Notes: generated by a model not told the origin, from the sequence alone. 64,000 nucleotides of DNA from Candidatus Jettenia sp. (GCA_021650895.1 CP091278.1:355736-419735); one strand, 5' to 3'; shown: positions 27,138 through 37,408, counted from the stretch's first letter. Numbers and translations: made by a program.

Positions 27138-30100
27138 CTATTTCTTCCTTATAAAACATTTTATTATTTCCATAAGAATGAATGTAAGAGAAGAAAATCC
27201 GAAGATGGCTACCCAATCTTCTAATCCTAATAAGGTTATCTTGAAGATATCATGAAAGTAAGGGATGTAGATAACAGACATCTGCATAGCTAACGAAAAT
27301 GCAATTGCCAATAACAGTTTTTTATTGGTAAAAATACCGATTCTCAAGAGCGAGTGAGTAACATTTCTGCAGTTAAATGAATGAAACAACTGTGAAATAA
27401 CTACAACAAAGAAGGCAATCGTTCTGGCGTGTGCAATATCACCATGTAATTCGTAAGGTATTACTTTGTCGGTAAACCAATTATTGTAGAATGCGAGAAG
27501 TAATGGAATGCCTCCATACAACACATAGAGATAAGCCAAAAGGGTGCTGAATGCTATAAGAAAACTCTGTAATAGGATCAATGCAAAAAATCTTTTATCC
27601 ATGAATCGTTTTGCTGAGCCTCTGTCTGGCAGATTTATGGCACGGGAACCTGCTGTATCAGCACTTAATGCCAATGTCGGTAATATATTTGTTACCATGC
27701 TTATCCATAGTATGTGCAAGGGAAATAATGGTACCGGGAGTTTGAGAACTAAGGCAAAGAGTATAGCCAGAATCTCGCCCGCATTGCAGGAAAGCAAGTA
27801 GTGGATAGGCTTTCGTATGGTAGCATACAAACTCTTTACTTCATCAACAGCTATTTTTGCCACTTCGGCAGCTGCAACACCCATAGGTACTTCTGTTCTT
27901 CTCATAAAGAGTTTTATTATTTCCATAATAATGAACGTAAAAGAGGAAAATCCAAAGATTAAAATCCAATCTCCGGGTTCCAAAGGTATCACCTTAAAAA
28001 TAGTATCAAAATAAGGGATATAGATAATACTCACTTGCATGGCTAATGAAATTCCAGCTGCCAGAAGAAGTTTTTTGTTGGTAAAAGGCCCGATTGCGAA
28101 TAATGAACGTCTTGCGTTCCTGCAGTTAAATGATTGAAATAGTTGTGAGACAACCATGACACAGAAGGCAATCGTTCTGGCCCGCTCAATATCACCGTCG
28201 AATTCGTAGGATACTGTTTTACCGTTAAACCAGTTATTATAGAATGCATCGAATGCCGCATCAAATCCATACAATACATAGAGATACGCCAGGAGGGTAC
28301 TGAATGTTATGAGGAAGCCTTGTAATACAATTAATTTACCAAGACTTCTGTCTATGATTTGTGCTGTTGATCTTCTGGCTTGCCTTCTCATAATATGCGG
28401 ATCTACGGTATCTACACCTAATGCTAATGCCGGTAATCCATCGGTTGCAATGTTGATCCATAATATCTGGATTGGAAATAGGGGGAGAGGGAGATTGAAT
28501 AAGGAGGCGAAGAGCATAGTCAATACTTCACCGGCATTACAGGAAAGCAAGTAGTGGATAGACTTTTTAATGTTATCATAGATGCCTCTTCCTTCTTCAA
28601 CAGCTGCTACGATAGATGCAAAATTGTCATCGGTTATAATAATATCAGATGCCTCTTTAGTAACATCCGTACCGGTAATACCCATAGAGATACCGATACT
28701 TGCCTCTTTCACAGCAGGGGCGTCATTTACCCCATCTCCGGTCATAGCAACAACGGCGCCTTGTTTCTTCCACGCCCTTACGATCCGGATCTTATGCTCA
28801 GCAGAGACTCGTGCATACACGGCTATCTTTGGCACTTCTTTTTCTAAGGTTTCATCAGAGAGGGTATCTAATTCCATTCCATCGATAACCTTTAAGTTGT
28901 CTTTCAAAAATCCCAATTCTTCTCCGATTGCACGTGCAGTATTCTTATGGTCTCCCGTAATCATAACCGTTGTTATACATGCCCTGTGGCAGGTGACAAC
29001 AGCATCTTTGACTTCTGGCCTGGGAGGGTCAATCATAGCTACAAGTCCGGCAAAGATCATATCCTTTTCAATCGTATCAGGGGTTGGTTTCTCAGGCAGG
29101 TGATCAAGTGTCTTGAATGCTATACCAAGAACGCGTAAGGCAGCTCCGGCCATCTTGTCGTTTTCATCCAGGATAACACGGATATCCTCTTCTGTTAAAT
29201 TCCTTACGTTCCCTTCGACATAGATCTTTGTGCAATCCTTTACGATAACATCCGGAGCTCCTTTGGTAAAAACAATAAACTCAGGTGGCATACTTCTCAT
29301 CGTTGACATTTTTTTCCGGTCGGAATCGAAGGGAAGCTCTGATATCAGGGGAGATTTTTTTTCCAGTGCTTCTTTACAAACATCTGCCTTAGCTGCAGCG
29401 CTAATAATAGCGCCCTCTGTAGGATCGCCAATGATTTTCCACGTGCTATCTACTTTTTTAAGATGGGCATTATTACACAATACACCAATTTCAAGGACCT
29501 TCCTGAGTGTTTGATGGTCAGTTTCTGAAAGGGATATGCCCCGATAGGAGAAGTCTCCTATCGGAGCATATCCTGTTCCCGAAACATCAAAGGTTTTACC
29601 ATTGGCAAATATCTTCCTGATGGTCATTTCATTTTGAGTTAGCGTACCTGTTTTGTCTGAGCAAATGACATTAGCACAGCCCAGTGTCTCCACCGAAGGT
29701 AATTTACGGATTAATACATGCCGCCTTACCATACGCTGTACCCCCAGCGCTAAAGCTATTGTTACTATGGCAGGGAGGCCTTCGGGAATAGCAGCAACGG
29801 CAAGGCTGACTGATATGAGGAAAGCCTCCAGTAACGGACCTTTCCTCCATATCTCTAAAAAGAAGACGAGGGCTACGATCCCTAAACATACATACACTAA
29901 CTTTCTTCCAAATACTTCAAGCTTATGCTGGAGGGGGGTTGCCTCCTTTCCTGCCCCCTGAATGAGACTTGCAATTTTACCCAATTCGGTATGCATCCCC
30001 GTTGTTACAACAACGCATTTGGCTTTCCCATTCGTTACCGAGGTGCCCATAAACACCATATTTTTTCTATCCCCAATAGGCAGAGAGGGGTTGGGAAGGG

Positions 30101-30641
30101 GTTCTGCAGACTTGGTGACCGGTGTTGATTCTCCAGTAAGGGATGCTTCCTGAGTACTTAAACTATAGGAAGAGTATAATCTTCCATCGGCAGGGACATA
30201 GTCACCGGCATCCAGAAGAACAATATCCCCAGGTACAACGTCCCGAGAAGGGATAGAATGTACTTCGCCATCCCGTGTTACCCGTGAAAAGGGCGCCGAT
30301 AGCTTTTGCAAGGCTGCAAGAGATTTTTCAGCACGGTATTCCTGGATAAATCCAATAATGGCATTGATAATAACGATAGCAATGATGGCTAACGCATCAT
30401 CCCATTCTTTTAAAACTCCGGAAACTATGGCGGCCGCAATCAATATTAATACAATAAAGTTATTAAATTGTCCCAAAAAAAGCGTAAAGGGAGATACACC
30501 TTTTTTTTCCTCCAATTGGTTATGTCCATATTTTTTGAGCCTATTTTTGACCTCGGCATGGCTAAGGCCTGTATCGGCGTTAGTCTCCAGTTTCCTTATT
30601 ACCTCATCAGCTTGCATGGTATACCAGTGTGTGTTACCCAT
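27138..30641 (-). CDS. P-type Ca2+-ATPase-like pump with a duplicated C-terminal membrane domain
   Basis: Residues 1-915 form a complete type II P-type ATPase: TGES (168-171), PEGLP (286-290), phosphorylation site DKTGTLT (329-335), [14 protein letters not shown], and TM5/TM6 ligand motifs SCNAGE (700-705) and NIATDGLPA (730-738). After IIKLFMRR the whole TM5-TM10 block repeats (about 939-1167), giving 1167 aa instead of about 900. In the second block SCNAGE is kept, but the TM6 motif is SMVTNILPT, so the Asn and Asp ligands are lost. Repeated landmarks include [22 protein letters not shown] and FTNKKLLLA. The pump core should still move cations. The function of the extra domain is unknown. 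Confidence 0.93.
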   Translation of the reverse strand: MGNTHWYTMQADEVIRKLETNADTGLSHAEVKNRLKKYGHNQLEEKKGVSPFTLFLGQFNNFIVLILIAAAIVSGVLKEWDDALAIIAIVIINAIIGFIQEYRAEKSLAALQKLSAPFSRVTRDGEVHSIPSRDVVPGDIVLLDAGDYVPADGRLYSSYSLSTQEASLTGESTPVTKSAEPLPNPSLPIGDRKNMVFMGTSVTNGKAKCVVVTTGMHTELGKIASLIQGAGKEATPLQHKLEVFGRKLVYVCLGIVALVFFLEIWRKGPLLEAFLISVSLAVAAIPEGLPAIVTIALALGVQRMVRRHVLIRKLPSVETLGCANVICSDKTGTLTQNEMTIRKIFANGKTFDVSGTGYAPIGDFSYRGISLSETDHQTLRKVLEIGVLCNNAHLKKVDSTWKIIGDPTEGAIISAAAKADVCKEALEKKSPLISELPFDSDRKKMSTMRSMPPEFIVFTKGAPDVIVKDCTKIYVEGNVRNLTEEDIRVILDENDKMAGAALRVLGIAFKTLDHLPEKPTPDTIEKDMIFAGLVAMIDPPRPEVKDAVVTCHRACITTVMITGDHKNTARAIGEELGFLKDNLKVIDGMELDTLSDETLEKEVPKIAVYARVSAEHKIRIVRAWKKQGAVVAMTGDGVNDAPAVKEASIGISMGITGTDVTKEASDIIITDDNFASIVAAVEEGRGIYDNIKKSIHYLLSCNAGEVLTMLFASLFNLPLPLFPIQILWINIATDGLPALALGVDTVDPHIMRRQARRSTAQIIDRSLGKLIVLQGFLITFSTLLAYLYVLYGFDAAFDAFYNNWFNGKTVSYEFDGDIERARTIAFCVMVVSQLFQSFNCRNARRSLFAIGPFTNKKLLLAAGISLAMQVSIIYIPYFDTIFKVIPLEPGDWILIFGFSSFTFIIMEIIKLFMRRTEVPMGVAAAEVAKIAVDEVKSLYATIRKPIHYLLSCNAGEILAILFALVLKLPVPLFPLHILWISMVTNILPTLALSADTAGSRAINLPDRGSAKRFMDKRFFALILLQSFLIAFSTLLAYLYVLYGGIPLLLAFYNNWFTDKVIPYELHGDIAHARTIAFFVVVISQLFHSFNCRNVTHSLLRIGIFTNKKLLLAIAFSLAMQMSVIYIPYFHDIFKITLLGLEDWVAIFGFSSLTFILMEIIKCFIRKK

Positions 30642-30689
30642 TATTCCTATCCTCTGGAAATAGTGAATTCTTTATAAGGTTAAAAATCT

Positions 30690-30772
30690 TTTTTCTATTA
30701 CCGTATTTTATTATTTCCATGAGGATAAATACAAGAAAAGAAAATCAAAAGACTATAAATCTGCTTCTCGTA
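30690..30772 (-). pseudogene. Remnant of a third copy of the ATPase C-terminal end
   Basis: Read on the minus strand, this gives FIV-F[23 protein letters not shown], which aligns with the two ends inside the adjacent gene: [22 protein letters not shown] and [21 protein letters not shown]. One glycine codon has become TGA. It lies immediately upstream of the intact ATPase start. Confidence 0.7.
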
Positions 30773-31032
30773 AAAGAGTTTATACTTTTTCTCTTCATAA
30801 AGGAGGGTCCGATTGGAGGATTGTTCATAAGACAGGCTTTGTACAGATGCTAATCTGCTATGAGAATTTTTTATTTACATAGTCAAATTAGGTATTGAAA
30901 TTGAGAAAAGAGGATTGATGATTTTTTCGTACTCAGTCTTTTTAGAGTTGTTCAAAAAACTGTTACCCTTAAGAAGGGGGTGGATCCACTTCGCTTAGTT
31001 CATCATGCTTGATGTATTGGAGCTTCAATCCT

Positions 31033-31105
31033 GTAGGGTAACCCCCTTCCGGATTGCTCTCCCGTGTGCATATTCAGGCAGAGCAAGGCTAAAGCCTTGC
31101 CCTAC
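31033..31105. repeat. Double-hairpin intergenic repeat (copy 2, inverted)
   Basis: GTAGGGTAACCCCCTTCCGG at one end and GCAAGGCTAAAGCCTTGCCC plus TAC at the other match the copy at 16794-16868 in opposite orientation. Confidence 0.65.
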
Positions 31106-31176
31106 CTTTTGATAAGAGATAAAAGGAACCGAGCGAAATGAATCCACCAAACTGAAACTGAATTTAGTGGTTCGTT

Positions 31177-31536
31177 TTAATACCCGCCACTTTTACGTTG
31201 CGGTGTGGTTTCTGTTTGTGTATAGGAGTCAGGATCTTTTTTGAATGTTTTCTTGCACTGTTCTGAACAGAAATAGTAAGTTTCTCCGTTATGCTCTTCT
31301 GACGGCGCCTTTTTTATATTGCTTACTTCCATATTACATACAGGATCTTTAGCAGCCCCGCTTTCTTCACTTTCCATCCCTGCTTTTGTTTGAATTATGT
31401 ATCCATTTGACTCATAGCAGTTCTGTTTACTCTCAGCTTCATAAATCCCGTATGCCCATGTAACCGTACTCATATAAGCGCCACCGAAAACTATAATAAA
31501 AACCGGTATTAAAGCTCTTCGTAAGATAGTATTCAT
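31177..31536 (-). CDS. Secreted YHS-domain protein
   Basis: A short N-terminal signal sequence (RRALIPVFIIVFGGAYMS) is followed by a linker and a YHS domain, KDPVCNMEV...GETYYFCSEQCKKTFKKDPDSY. In this family three cysteines and neighbouring side chains are thought to bind a metal, and the domain often occurs next to heavy-metal pumps. Here it lies 0.5 kb upstream of the P-type ATPase gene on the same strand, so a role in handling metal outside the cytoplasm is possible. The ribosome-binding site AGAGGAGA precedes the start. Confidence 0.85.
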   Translation of the reverse strand: MNTILRRALIPVFIIVFGGAYMSTVTWAYGIYEAESKQNCYESNGYIIQTKAGMESEESGAAKDPVCNMEVSNIKKAPSEEHNGETYYFCSEQCKKTFKKDPDSYTQTETTPQRKSGGY

Positions 31537-31746
31537 TGTGTAGTCTCCTCTTAAAAATTATTAAAGATTTAAATAACCTTTGCGTAGTAATTGGAGAGCA
31601 AATTATATACCAATCATAAAGGTAAATTCACGTTACTACATTATTCAACAATATGCCAAATTGAATTTGTGGATCAAATCGTATGCATTATTATTAATTA
31701 AGAGTATATTCCCTGTATTCGGCTTCCTGTTTTATAGATTTTTATT

Positions 31747-31774
31747 TTGTACTTATTAAGCATTATGCTACAAT
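31747..31774 (+). promoter_or_regulatory. Candidate sigma-70 promoter for cstA
   Basis: TTGTAC, 16 bases, TACAAT, placed about 50 bp upstream of the cstA start. It fits the vegetative consensus moderately well. No experimental support. Confidence 0.35.
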
Positions 31775-31826
31775 CTGGAACTTACTATGCTCACTTACCA
31801 TTGACCATTATAAAAATTATCAAAAT

Positions 31827-33767
31827 GTGAAGATATCAACGATAATTCTTACTGTAACTGCGATTATAGGCGCATTTGCACTTGGAGTAGTTACTCAGGT
31901 ACTCTGGCCATCAGAAAAGGTTAACGCACTCTGGCTTATTATTGCCGCCGCATGTTTCTTCGTAATATCTTATCGTCTGTACGGCGCATTTCTTGCAGCA
32001 AAGGTGCTGAGTCTCGATGATAGAAGAACACCACCTTCAAAAAGATTAAGAGATGGCAGGGACTATCACCCTACTCACAAATGGGTACTGTTTGGTCATC
32101 ACTTCGCAGCAATTGCAGGAGCTGGTCCATTGATAGGGCCGGTACTTGCAGCGCAATTTGGCTATCTTCCGGGTTTTTTGTGGATATTGATAGGAGCATC
32201 ACTCGGCGGTGCTGTTCATGACATGGTCATTCTTGCAGCATCGGTAAGGAGAAACGGCAAGTCACTGGCACAGATAGCCGGCGATGAGGTTGGCCCACTT
32301 ACCGGGATTACAGCAGCAATAGCTATCTTATTTATTATTATCGTTGCACTGGCAGGGCTGGGTCTTGCTGTTATCAATGCCCTCTCCCACAGCGCCTGGG
32401 GCGCATTTACCATAGCTGCAACAATACCTATAGCGCTGTTTATGGGACTGTATCTCTACAAAATCAGATATGGAAAGATAGCAGAAGTTAGTATTATTGG
32501 TGTTATTCTTTTGGTGTTGGCTGTCTTTTTTGGCAGTTATATTCCTGGCTCTGGTCTTGAGCCATATTTTAATCTGGACAAAAAACTCCTTGTCTTTCTG
32601 ATGGCCCTTTATGGTTTCATTGCATCGGTTCTTCCTGTCTGGATGCTTCTTTGCCCCAGAGATTATCTTTCTACCTATATGAAAATAGGGACGGTTATAC
32701 TCCTTGCGCTTGGCATACTATTCCTGGCGCCTAACATCCATATGCCCGCCGTTACAAGATTTATTCATGGTGGTGGTCCAGTAATACCAGGAACGCTATT
32801 CCCATTTATGTTCATAACTATTGCATGTGGAGCACTCTCTGGTTTCCATTCTCTTGTTGCGTCAGGGACTACTCCAAAAATGATTGAAAACGAGTCTGAG
32901 ATAAAGATGATAGGTTTTGGTGCTATGCTTGTGGAAGGATTTATCTCGGTGATTGCTATTATTGCCGCAACGATATTGATGCCAGGAGACTATTTTGCGA
33001 TTAATACTCATCTATCATTTGATGAATTGGCACGGCTAGGTTTTCCCATAAACTATATTGTTGAACTTTCCGAAGACGTGGGTACCAATATTGCCGGAAG
33101 ACCGGGAGGCGCAGTTTCTCTTGCAGTTGGTATGGCTTCAATATTTTCAAGCCTTCCAGGTATGAAAACCCTTATGCCGTATTGGTATAACTTTGCGCTC
33201 ATGTTTGAAGCCCTTTTTATTCTTACAACCGTTGATACAGGAACCAGAGTAGCCAGGTTTATTGTCCAGGAACTGGGTAGTCATGTGTACCGTCCTCTGG
33301 GAAGGACAAACTGGATTCCCGGAACAATACTCTCAAGCTTTCTTGTAGTAGGATCATGGGGTTATCTCATCTATTCAGGGAATATATCAACCATTTGGCC
33401 GATGTTTGGCGTTGCAAATCAACTCCTTGCGGCAATTGCCTTCTGTGTGGGTACAACGATTATAATAAAGATGAATAAACTCAAATATGCATGGGCAACA
33501 TTTCTGCCTATGGTATTTATGTTTGTTACCACCTTTACGGCATCTTACAAACTCTTTTTTGATTTTATTGAAAAATCAGCCTCATCGACAATACGGTCGG
33601 AAGCACTTGCCTTCCGGTTTGATGCCATCCTCATTGCCATCATGGTAACCCTTGCCATAATTACCCTCTTTGATTCGATTCACAAGTGGTATGGTTATCT
33701 ATCAGGAAAAAGAAAAATGGTAACAACTGAGGTTATTGAATGGGTTCGCCATGCAGAAACATCTTAA
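31827..33767 (+). CDS. cstA: Carbon starvation protein A family transporter
   Basis: A 646-residue membrane protein with about sixteen to eighteen helices and the CstA landmarks FGHHFAAIAGAGPLIGPVLAAQFG near residue 90 and GGAVHDM. Known members import pyruvate or peptides. In an autotroph-like genome it may recover organic acids. The start is GTG, and no good ribosome-binding site is visible. It is divergent from the YHS gene. A TTGTAC/TACAAT promoter candidate lies upstream. Length is similar to bacterial family members. Confidence 0.92.
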   Translation: MKISTIILTVTAIIGAFALGVVTQVLWPSEKVNALWLIIAAACFFVISYRLYGAFLAAKVLSLDDRRTPPSKRLRDGRDYHPTHKWVLFGHHFAAIAGAGPLIGPVLAAQFGYLPGFLWILIGASLGGAVHDMVILAASVRRNGKSLAQIAGDEVGPLTGITAAIAILFIIIVALAGLGLAVINALSHSAWGAFTIAATIPIALFMGLYLYKIRYGKIAEVSIIGVILLVLAVFFGSYIPGSGLEPYFNLDKKLLVFLMALYGFIASVLPVWMLLCPRDYLSTYMKIGTVILLALGILFLAPNIHMPAVTRFIHGGGPVIPGTLFPFMFITIACGALSGFHSLVASGTTPKMIENESEIKMIGFGAMLVEGFISVIAIIAATILMPGDYFAINTHLSFDELARLGFPINYIVELSEDVGTNIAGRPGGAVSLAVGMASIFSSLPGMKTLMPYWYNFALMFEALFILTTVDTGTRVARFIVQELGSHVYRPLGRTNWIPGTILSSFLVVGSWGYLIYSGNISTIWPMFGVANQLLAAIAFCVGTTIIIKMNKLKYAWATFLPMVFMFVTTFTASYKLFFDFIEKSASSTIRSEALAFRFDAILIAIMVTLAIITLFDSIHKWYGYLSGKRKMVTTEVIEWVRHAETS

Positions 33768-34205
33768 CGGTACATGTGTCATACCATATTCTCACATGTC
33801 TCACCTTTGTGACATGTCACACGTTCGTCAAACCGCATTCTTATAAACCTGTTGCCGTATAGCGTCTTTACATTAAATAATATGAAAAATTTGCTATTCA
33901 TGTATATTCAGGCATAGTCGTCCTTTCAATGCATCATTAAAAGTATTTATGATGTAACATCTTACCCCTTTAATACTGCAATAAACGATAACGAATTTTC
34001 CTATTCTTCTGTAGCATCAAGAATTCAAGAATCTCCTATTAGCACAATTAAATTTTGTTATTTTTCTACTCCTTCTATAACTTTGGTACATTTTTTTCTC
34101 ATGTGTTCTCATAAAACGTTCATAAAAGGGATGCTATGCTCTGGCCGGAGGTATTCCTTTATAAATTAATTTTACAATAGTAAGGTTGGGAGGAAGTAAA
34201 AAGAT
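33768..34205. other. Intergenic region before the tandem-repeat protein gene
   Basis: About 440 bp. It contains a palindrome pair at 33791-33820 and otherwise AT-rich sequence. A good ribosome-binding site (GGGAGGAAGT) for the next gene lies at its right end. No gene is seen. Confidence 0.55.
33791..33820. repeat. Palindrome GTGACATGTCAC with a degenerate partner 18 bp upstream
   Basis: The exact palindrome is at 33809-33820. The upstream sequence CTCACATGTCTCAC has its ACATGT core exactly 18 bases earlier, the same period as in the array at 952-999. A further ACATGT lies at 33772. Confidence 0.6.
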
Positions 34206-36698
34206 ATGAGTCATAAAAAATTATTAACAAGGTTAACAAGCGCATTTTTCATCTTAATTCTTATAAGCCTTTTCTGTGGTAATATCAATACCTCTCAGGC
34301 AGCATGGGTTAAAAATGCCGTGGATGCTCCAAAATGGTTTTCTGAGTTTCAAAGACATTCTTCTAGGGCAATGGCAATTGACTCCTATAAACGATCTCAT
34401 ATTGTTTATGGAGGGGATCACCTTTACTATGCATACCATAACGGTAATACCTGGATTTATCAGACAGTAGATGCATCACCGGGGGTAGGGCAGTATGCCT
34501 CCATAGCAATTGACACGTCAGGCAAAGCACACATAAGCTATTACGATGCAACGTATGGTAACCTTAAATATGCTACCAATAAATCTGGCCCCTGGATAAA
34601 AACCAGTATAGACAGTAGCGGAGATGTAGGGAGCCATACCTCAATAACGGTTGACTCATTAAATAAGGTGCATATCAGTTATCTTTATTTTGATTCTACT
34701 ACGGAAGAAACTAAGCTTAAATATGCCACCAATAAATCTGGCTCCTGGATAAAGACCACCCTTGGTAGCGGGGGTTGGGATAACTCTATAGCAGTTGATA
34801 AATCAGGCAAGGTACATATATGCTATCAAGAGGCTAATGATATCCTGGAGACCAATCTTCTCAATTATATTACCAATACATCAGGTTCATGGGAAATCGT
34901 AGCTATAGACAATTTTGGCATGTTCTCTTCAATAGCAATTGACACGGTGGGTAAGATACATATCAGTTATTATAATGAATCTCATGGCGATCTTAGATAT
35001 GCTACCAATAAATCCGGTTTATGGGCAACAGAGATCGTAGATAATAGTGGGATAAGTGTAGGTATGTTTACCTCCTTAGCACTCGATACGTCCGGCAAGG
35101 CGCATATCAGCTATTACGATGGTTATCCTAATTCTAACCTTAAGTATGCTACCAATAAGTCAGGCTCATGGGTAAAAACTACTATGGATAGCTACGGGGA
35201 TGTTGGTTGGTTTACCTCGTTAACGCTTGATACATCAGGTAAGGCTTATATTAGCTATTATGACGATTCCAAAGGTTACCTTAAATATGCTACCAATAAG
35301 TCAGGCTCATGGATAAAAACTATTGTGGATAAGAATGGGATTGTAGGTGAATATACCTCCTTAGTGCTCGATACTGCAGGCAAGATGCATATCAGTTATT
35401 ATGATTGTTTTAAACGTGACCTTACCTATGCCACCAATAAATCCGGCTCATGGGTGAAAACTATCGTCGACAGTTACGGAGATGTAGGTCGGTGCAACTC
35501 CATAGCGCTTGATACTGCAGGTAAAGTACACATTAGCTATTGTGATAATTCTAAAAACGACATTAAATATGCTACGAATAAATCTGGCTCCTGGGTAAAA
35601 ACCGTTGTGGACAATACGGATGTAGGTCCATATACCTCTCTAGCAGTGGACTCATTCAGTAAGGCTCATATTAGCTACTATGATTTTAATAACGACAACC
35701 TTAAATATGCTACCAATAAATCCGGTGCATGGGTAAAGAAAACCCTGGAGCATGGAGGAATATGGTCATCTATAGCCGTTGATACTTCAGGTAAAATACA
35801 CATCAGCCATTATCATTCCGGCCTTACATATACGACCAACAAATCTGGCACATGGGGAAGCACCCTTGTGGATGGTATTACGCTTATGGGTTTCTCTACC
35901 TCTATGGCAGTTGATACATACGGTAAAGCGCATATTAGTTATACCAATGGCGATCTCAAGTATGCTACCAATAAATCTGGTGCATGGGTAAAAACAACCG
36001 TTGATAGTGCTGCAGACTCAGTAGGTGATTATAACTCAATAGCAGTGGATACATCCGGCAAGGCACACATTAGCTATTATGATGAGAGTACTGATAATCT
36101 TAAATACGCTACGAATAAATATGGCAATTGGTCTAAAGCAATCGTGGACTCACATGGGTCTTTAGGATTATATACCTCCATAGCACTGAATACGTCAAAT
36201 AAGGTATACATCAGCTACTACGATTTGAGTAATGGTGATCTCAAGTATATTACCGATGCCTCTTCCTTATCTCCATCAGACTTGTATGTAAAAGAGGCAG
36301 AAGATAGTGCAGGTGCAGAGATTTCCGATGAGGATACTATCTCCGATACGACATTGGGTATTATGCAAGTCGGCTATCATGGGAATGTTGACAATAAATC
36401 TAATTACACCACTACGTATTCAATTTCCGGATATATCCTAGATGAAAACGGATTTCCAATAGAAGGTGTAAAATTGAATCTTGGAATAAGAGGACATATC
36501 GATACTACAAAGTCAAATACGAATGGGTTCTTTGAGTTTAAAAATTTACGGAAAGGTATTTATCGCATTACAGCGGAAGAAAATAGTTATAAAAAATACA
36601 CACGGGAGATAAAACTTCTCAGAAAAGAAGAGAAAAGTATGGTCATCAAATTGATTAAAAAAAATAAAGAGAAGTATGATATAGCTTTACAGTATTGA
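34206..36698 (+). CDS. Secreted tandem-repeat protein with C-terminal carboxypeptidase-regulatory-like domain
   Basis: A signal peptide ending near QAA is followed by about fourteen repeats of 40-50 residues with the core DTSGKAHISYYD....LKYATNKSGSWVKT.VD. Each repeat looks like one blade or a pair of strands of a large beta-propeller or beta-solenoid. After a linker (about 690-730), a CarboxypepD_reg-like domain begins SISGYILDENGFPIEGVKLNL and ends in a lysine-rich tail. No catalytic motif is apparent. It is probably an extracellular adhesin or matrix protein, inferred from architecture. The near-identity of repeats suggests recent expansion by recombination. Confidence 0.78.
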   Translation: MSHKKLLTRLTSAFFILILISLFCGNINTSQAAWVKNAVDAPKWFSEFQRHSSRAMAIDSYKRSHIVYGGDHLYYAYHNGNTWIYQTVDASPGVGQYASIAIDTSGKAHISYYDATYGNLKYATNKSGPWIKTSIDSSGDVGSHTSITVDSLNKVHISYLYFDSTTEETKLKYATNKSGSWIKTTLGSGGWDNSIAVDKSGKVHICYQEANDILETNLLNYITNTSGSWEIVAIDNFGMFSSIAIDTVGKIHISYYNESHGDLRYATNKSGLWATEIVDNSGISVGMFTSLALDTSGKAHISYYDGYPNSNLKYATNKSGSWVKTTMDSYGDVGWFTSLTLDTSGKAYISYYDDSKGYLKYATNKSGSWIKTIVDKNGIVGEYTSLVLDTAGKMHISYYDCFKRDLTYATNKSGSWVKTIVDSYGDVGRCNSIALDTAGKVHISYCDNSKNDIKYATNKSGSWVKTVVDNTDVGPYTSLAVDSFSKAHISYYDFNNDNLKYATNKSGAWVKKTLEHGGIWSSIAVDTSGKIHISHYHSGLTYTTNKSGTWGSTLVDGITLMGFSTSMAVDTYGKAHISYTNGDLKYATNKSGAWVKTTVDSAADSVGDYNSIAVDTSGKAHISYYDESTDNLKYATNKYGNWSKAIVDSHGSLGLYTSIALNTSNKVYISYYDLSNGDLKYITDASSLSPSDLYVKEAEDSAGAEISDEDTISDTTLGIMQVGYHGNVDNKSNYTTTYSISGYILDENGFPIEGVKLNLGIRGHIDTTKSNTNGFFEFKNLRKGIYRITAEENSYKKYTREIKLLRKEEKSMVIKLIKKNKEKYDIALQY

Positions 36699-37031
36699 TG
36701 GTTATAGGATTCGAGTAGCTACTCAAAATACTGTTGGAGTATAGGAGGGGCGAATCTTGTGTTCGCCTTCACTATGCGCAAATCCGCAACCGGTAAATGA
36801 GAAAATTTATAGCAATGTTAGGAAATTCAAAGTTTTTCATGATGCCGTTAACCCACTCCTAACCCCAATTTTACAGACGCAAGATTTTGCGTCTCTGTAC
36901 AGGGGAATGAACCCACCCCTAACCCCTCCCAGGAGGGGAATAAAAAAGTCTCCTTTCGGAAGGGGATTTAGGGATGGGTAAAAAGGAAAATTCGTTGGGT
37001 TTTGCCTTTTATGCTTAGGAATTTCAATTTC

Positions 37032-37101
37032 GTAGGGGGTAGCCCTTTAGGGTTGCCATCCCCGTCCAGACGAGAGGAAGCAAGGCTAAAGTCTTGCCTT
37101 A
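37032..37101. repeat. Double-hairpin intergenic repeat (copy 3, inverted)
   Basis: GTAGGGGGTAGCCCTTTAGG followed by GCAAGGCTAAAGTCTTGCC. It is bracketed by GCTTAGGAATTTCAA on the left and GAAGGCCTGTTTTAA on the right, the same brackets seen around the palindromes at 37353 and 51338. Confidence 0.6.
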
Positions 37102-37170
37102 TATCTTAATAAGAAGAAAGCTGCAGAAGGCCTGTTTTAATGCATAGGAATTTCAAACTAACTATGTAGT

Positions 37171-37352
37171 ACACTGTCAATATAATTCATGATAATACGA
37201 TTTGTATCGGTTCAACTGCATGGGGCTGTGTCATTGCGAGGGTATTTTCCGAAGCAATCCCCTGGATATTTCAAAAGAGATTGCTTCGGAAAATACCCCT
37301 CGCAATGACACATATGAGAGAGTCTATTATGGTAAATTAAGTTGACAGTGTA
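37171..37352. mobile_element. MITE copy 2, 182 bp, with GTAGT target duplication
   Basis: Ends ACACTGTCAA and TTGACAGTGTA are inverted repeats. The core is the long palindrome ATTGCGAGGGTATTTTCCG...GAAGCAATC. GTAGT occurs immediately on both sides (37166-37170 and 37353-37357). Removing the element plus one GTAGT gives ACTATGTAGTGGC, which matches the uninterrupted sequence ACTACGTAGTGGC at 51334-51346. The insertion and its 5-bp duplication can therefore be read directly. It has no coding capacity. Confidence 0.8.
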
Positions 37353-37380
37353 GTAGTGGCAAGGCACGCCTTGCCACTAC
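37353..37380. repeat. 28-bp palindrome GTAGTGGCAAGGC...GCCTTGCCACTAC
   Basis: A long palindrome that recurs at 51338-51365 with the same flanking brackets. It adjoins the 3' end of the carbonic anhydrase gene and could act as a transcription-stopping hairpin, although no T-run follows. Confidence 0.65.
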
Positions 37381-37408
37381 TGTTATAAAAAACCGCCGAA
37401 GGCCTATT

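Larger units (their letters stand above)
30642..31176. other. Intergenic region with ATPase remnant and repeats
   Basis: Contains a decayed copy of the ATPase 3' end (30690-30772) and a double-hairpin repeat (31033-31105), preceded by the related inverted phrases GTTACCCTTAAGAAGGGGG and GTAGGGTAACCCCCTTCC. No intact gene is present. Confidence 0.65.
36699..37408. other. Repeat-rich gap between tandem-repeat protein and carbonic anhydrase genes
   Basis: Holds GC-rich phrases of the type ACCCCTCCCAGGAGGGGA, a double-hairpin repeat (37032-37101), and a module beginning GCATAGGAATTTCAAA into which a MITE has inserted (37171-37352), ending with a 28-bp palindrome (37353-37380). The short frame at 36757-36981 is made of these repeats and is not a gene. 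Confidence 0.7.

Noticed and set aside
28582-29103. 173-codon plus-strand frame inside the ATPase gene
   Set aside because: Antisense shadow of conserved ATPase motifs (TGDGVNDAP region); no independent support.
37353-37380. Intrinsic terminator for the tandem-repeat or carbonic anhydrase gene
   Set aside because: The 28-bp palindrome is strong but has no T-run on either side, and it is a dispersed repeat also found at 51338-51365.
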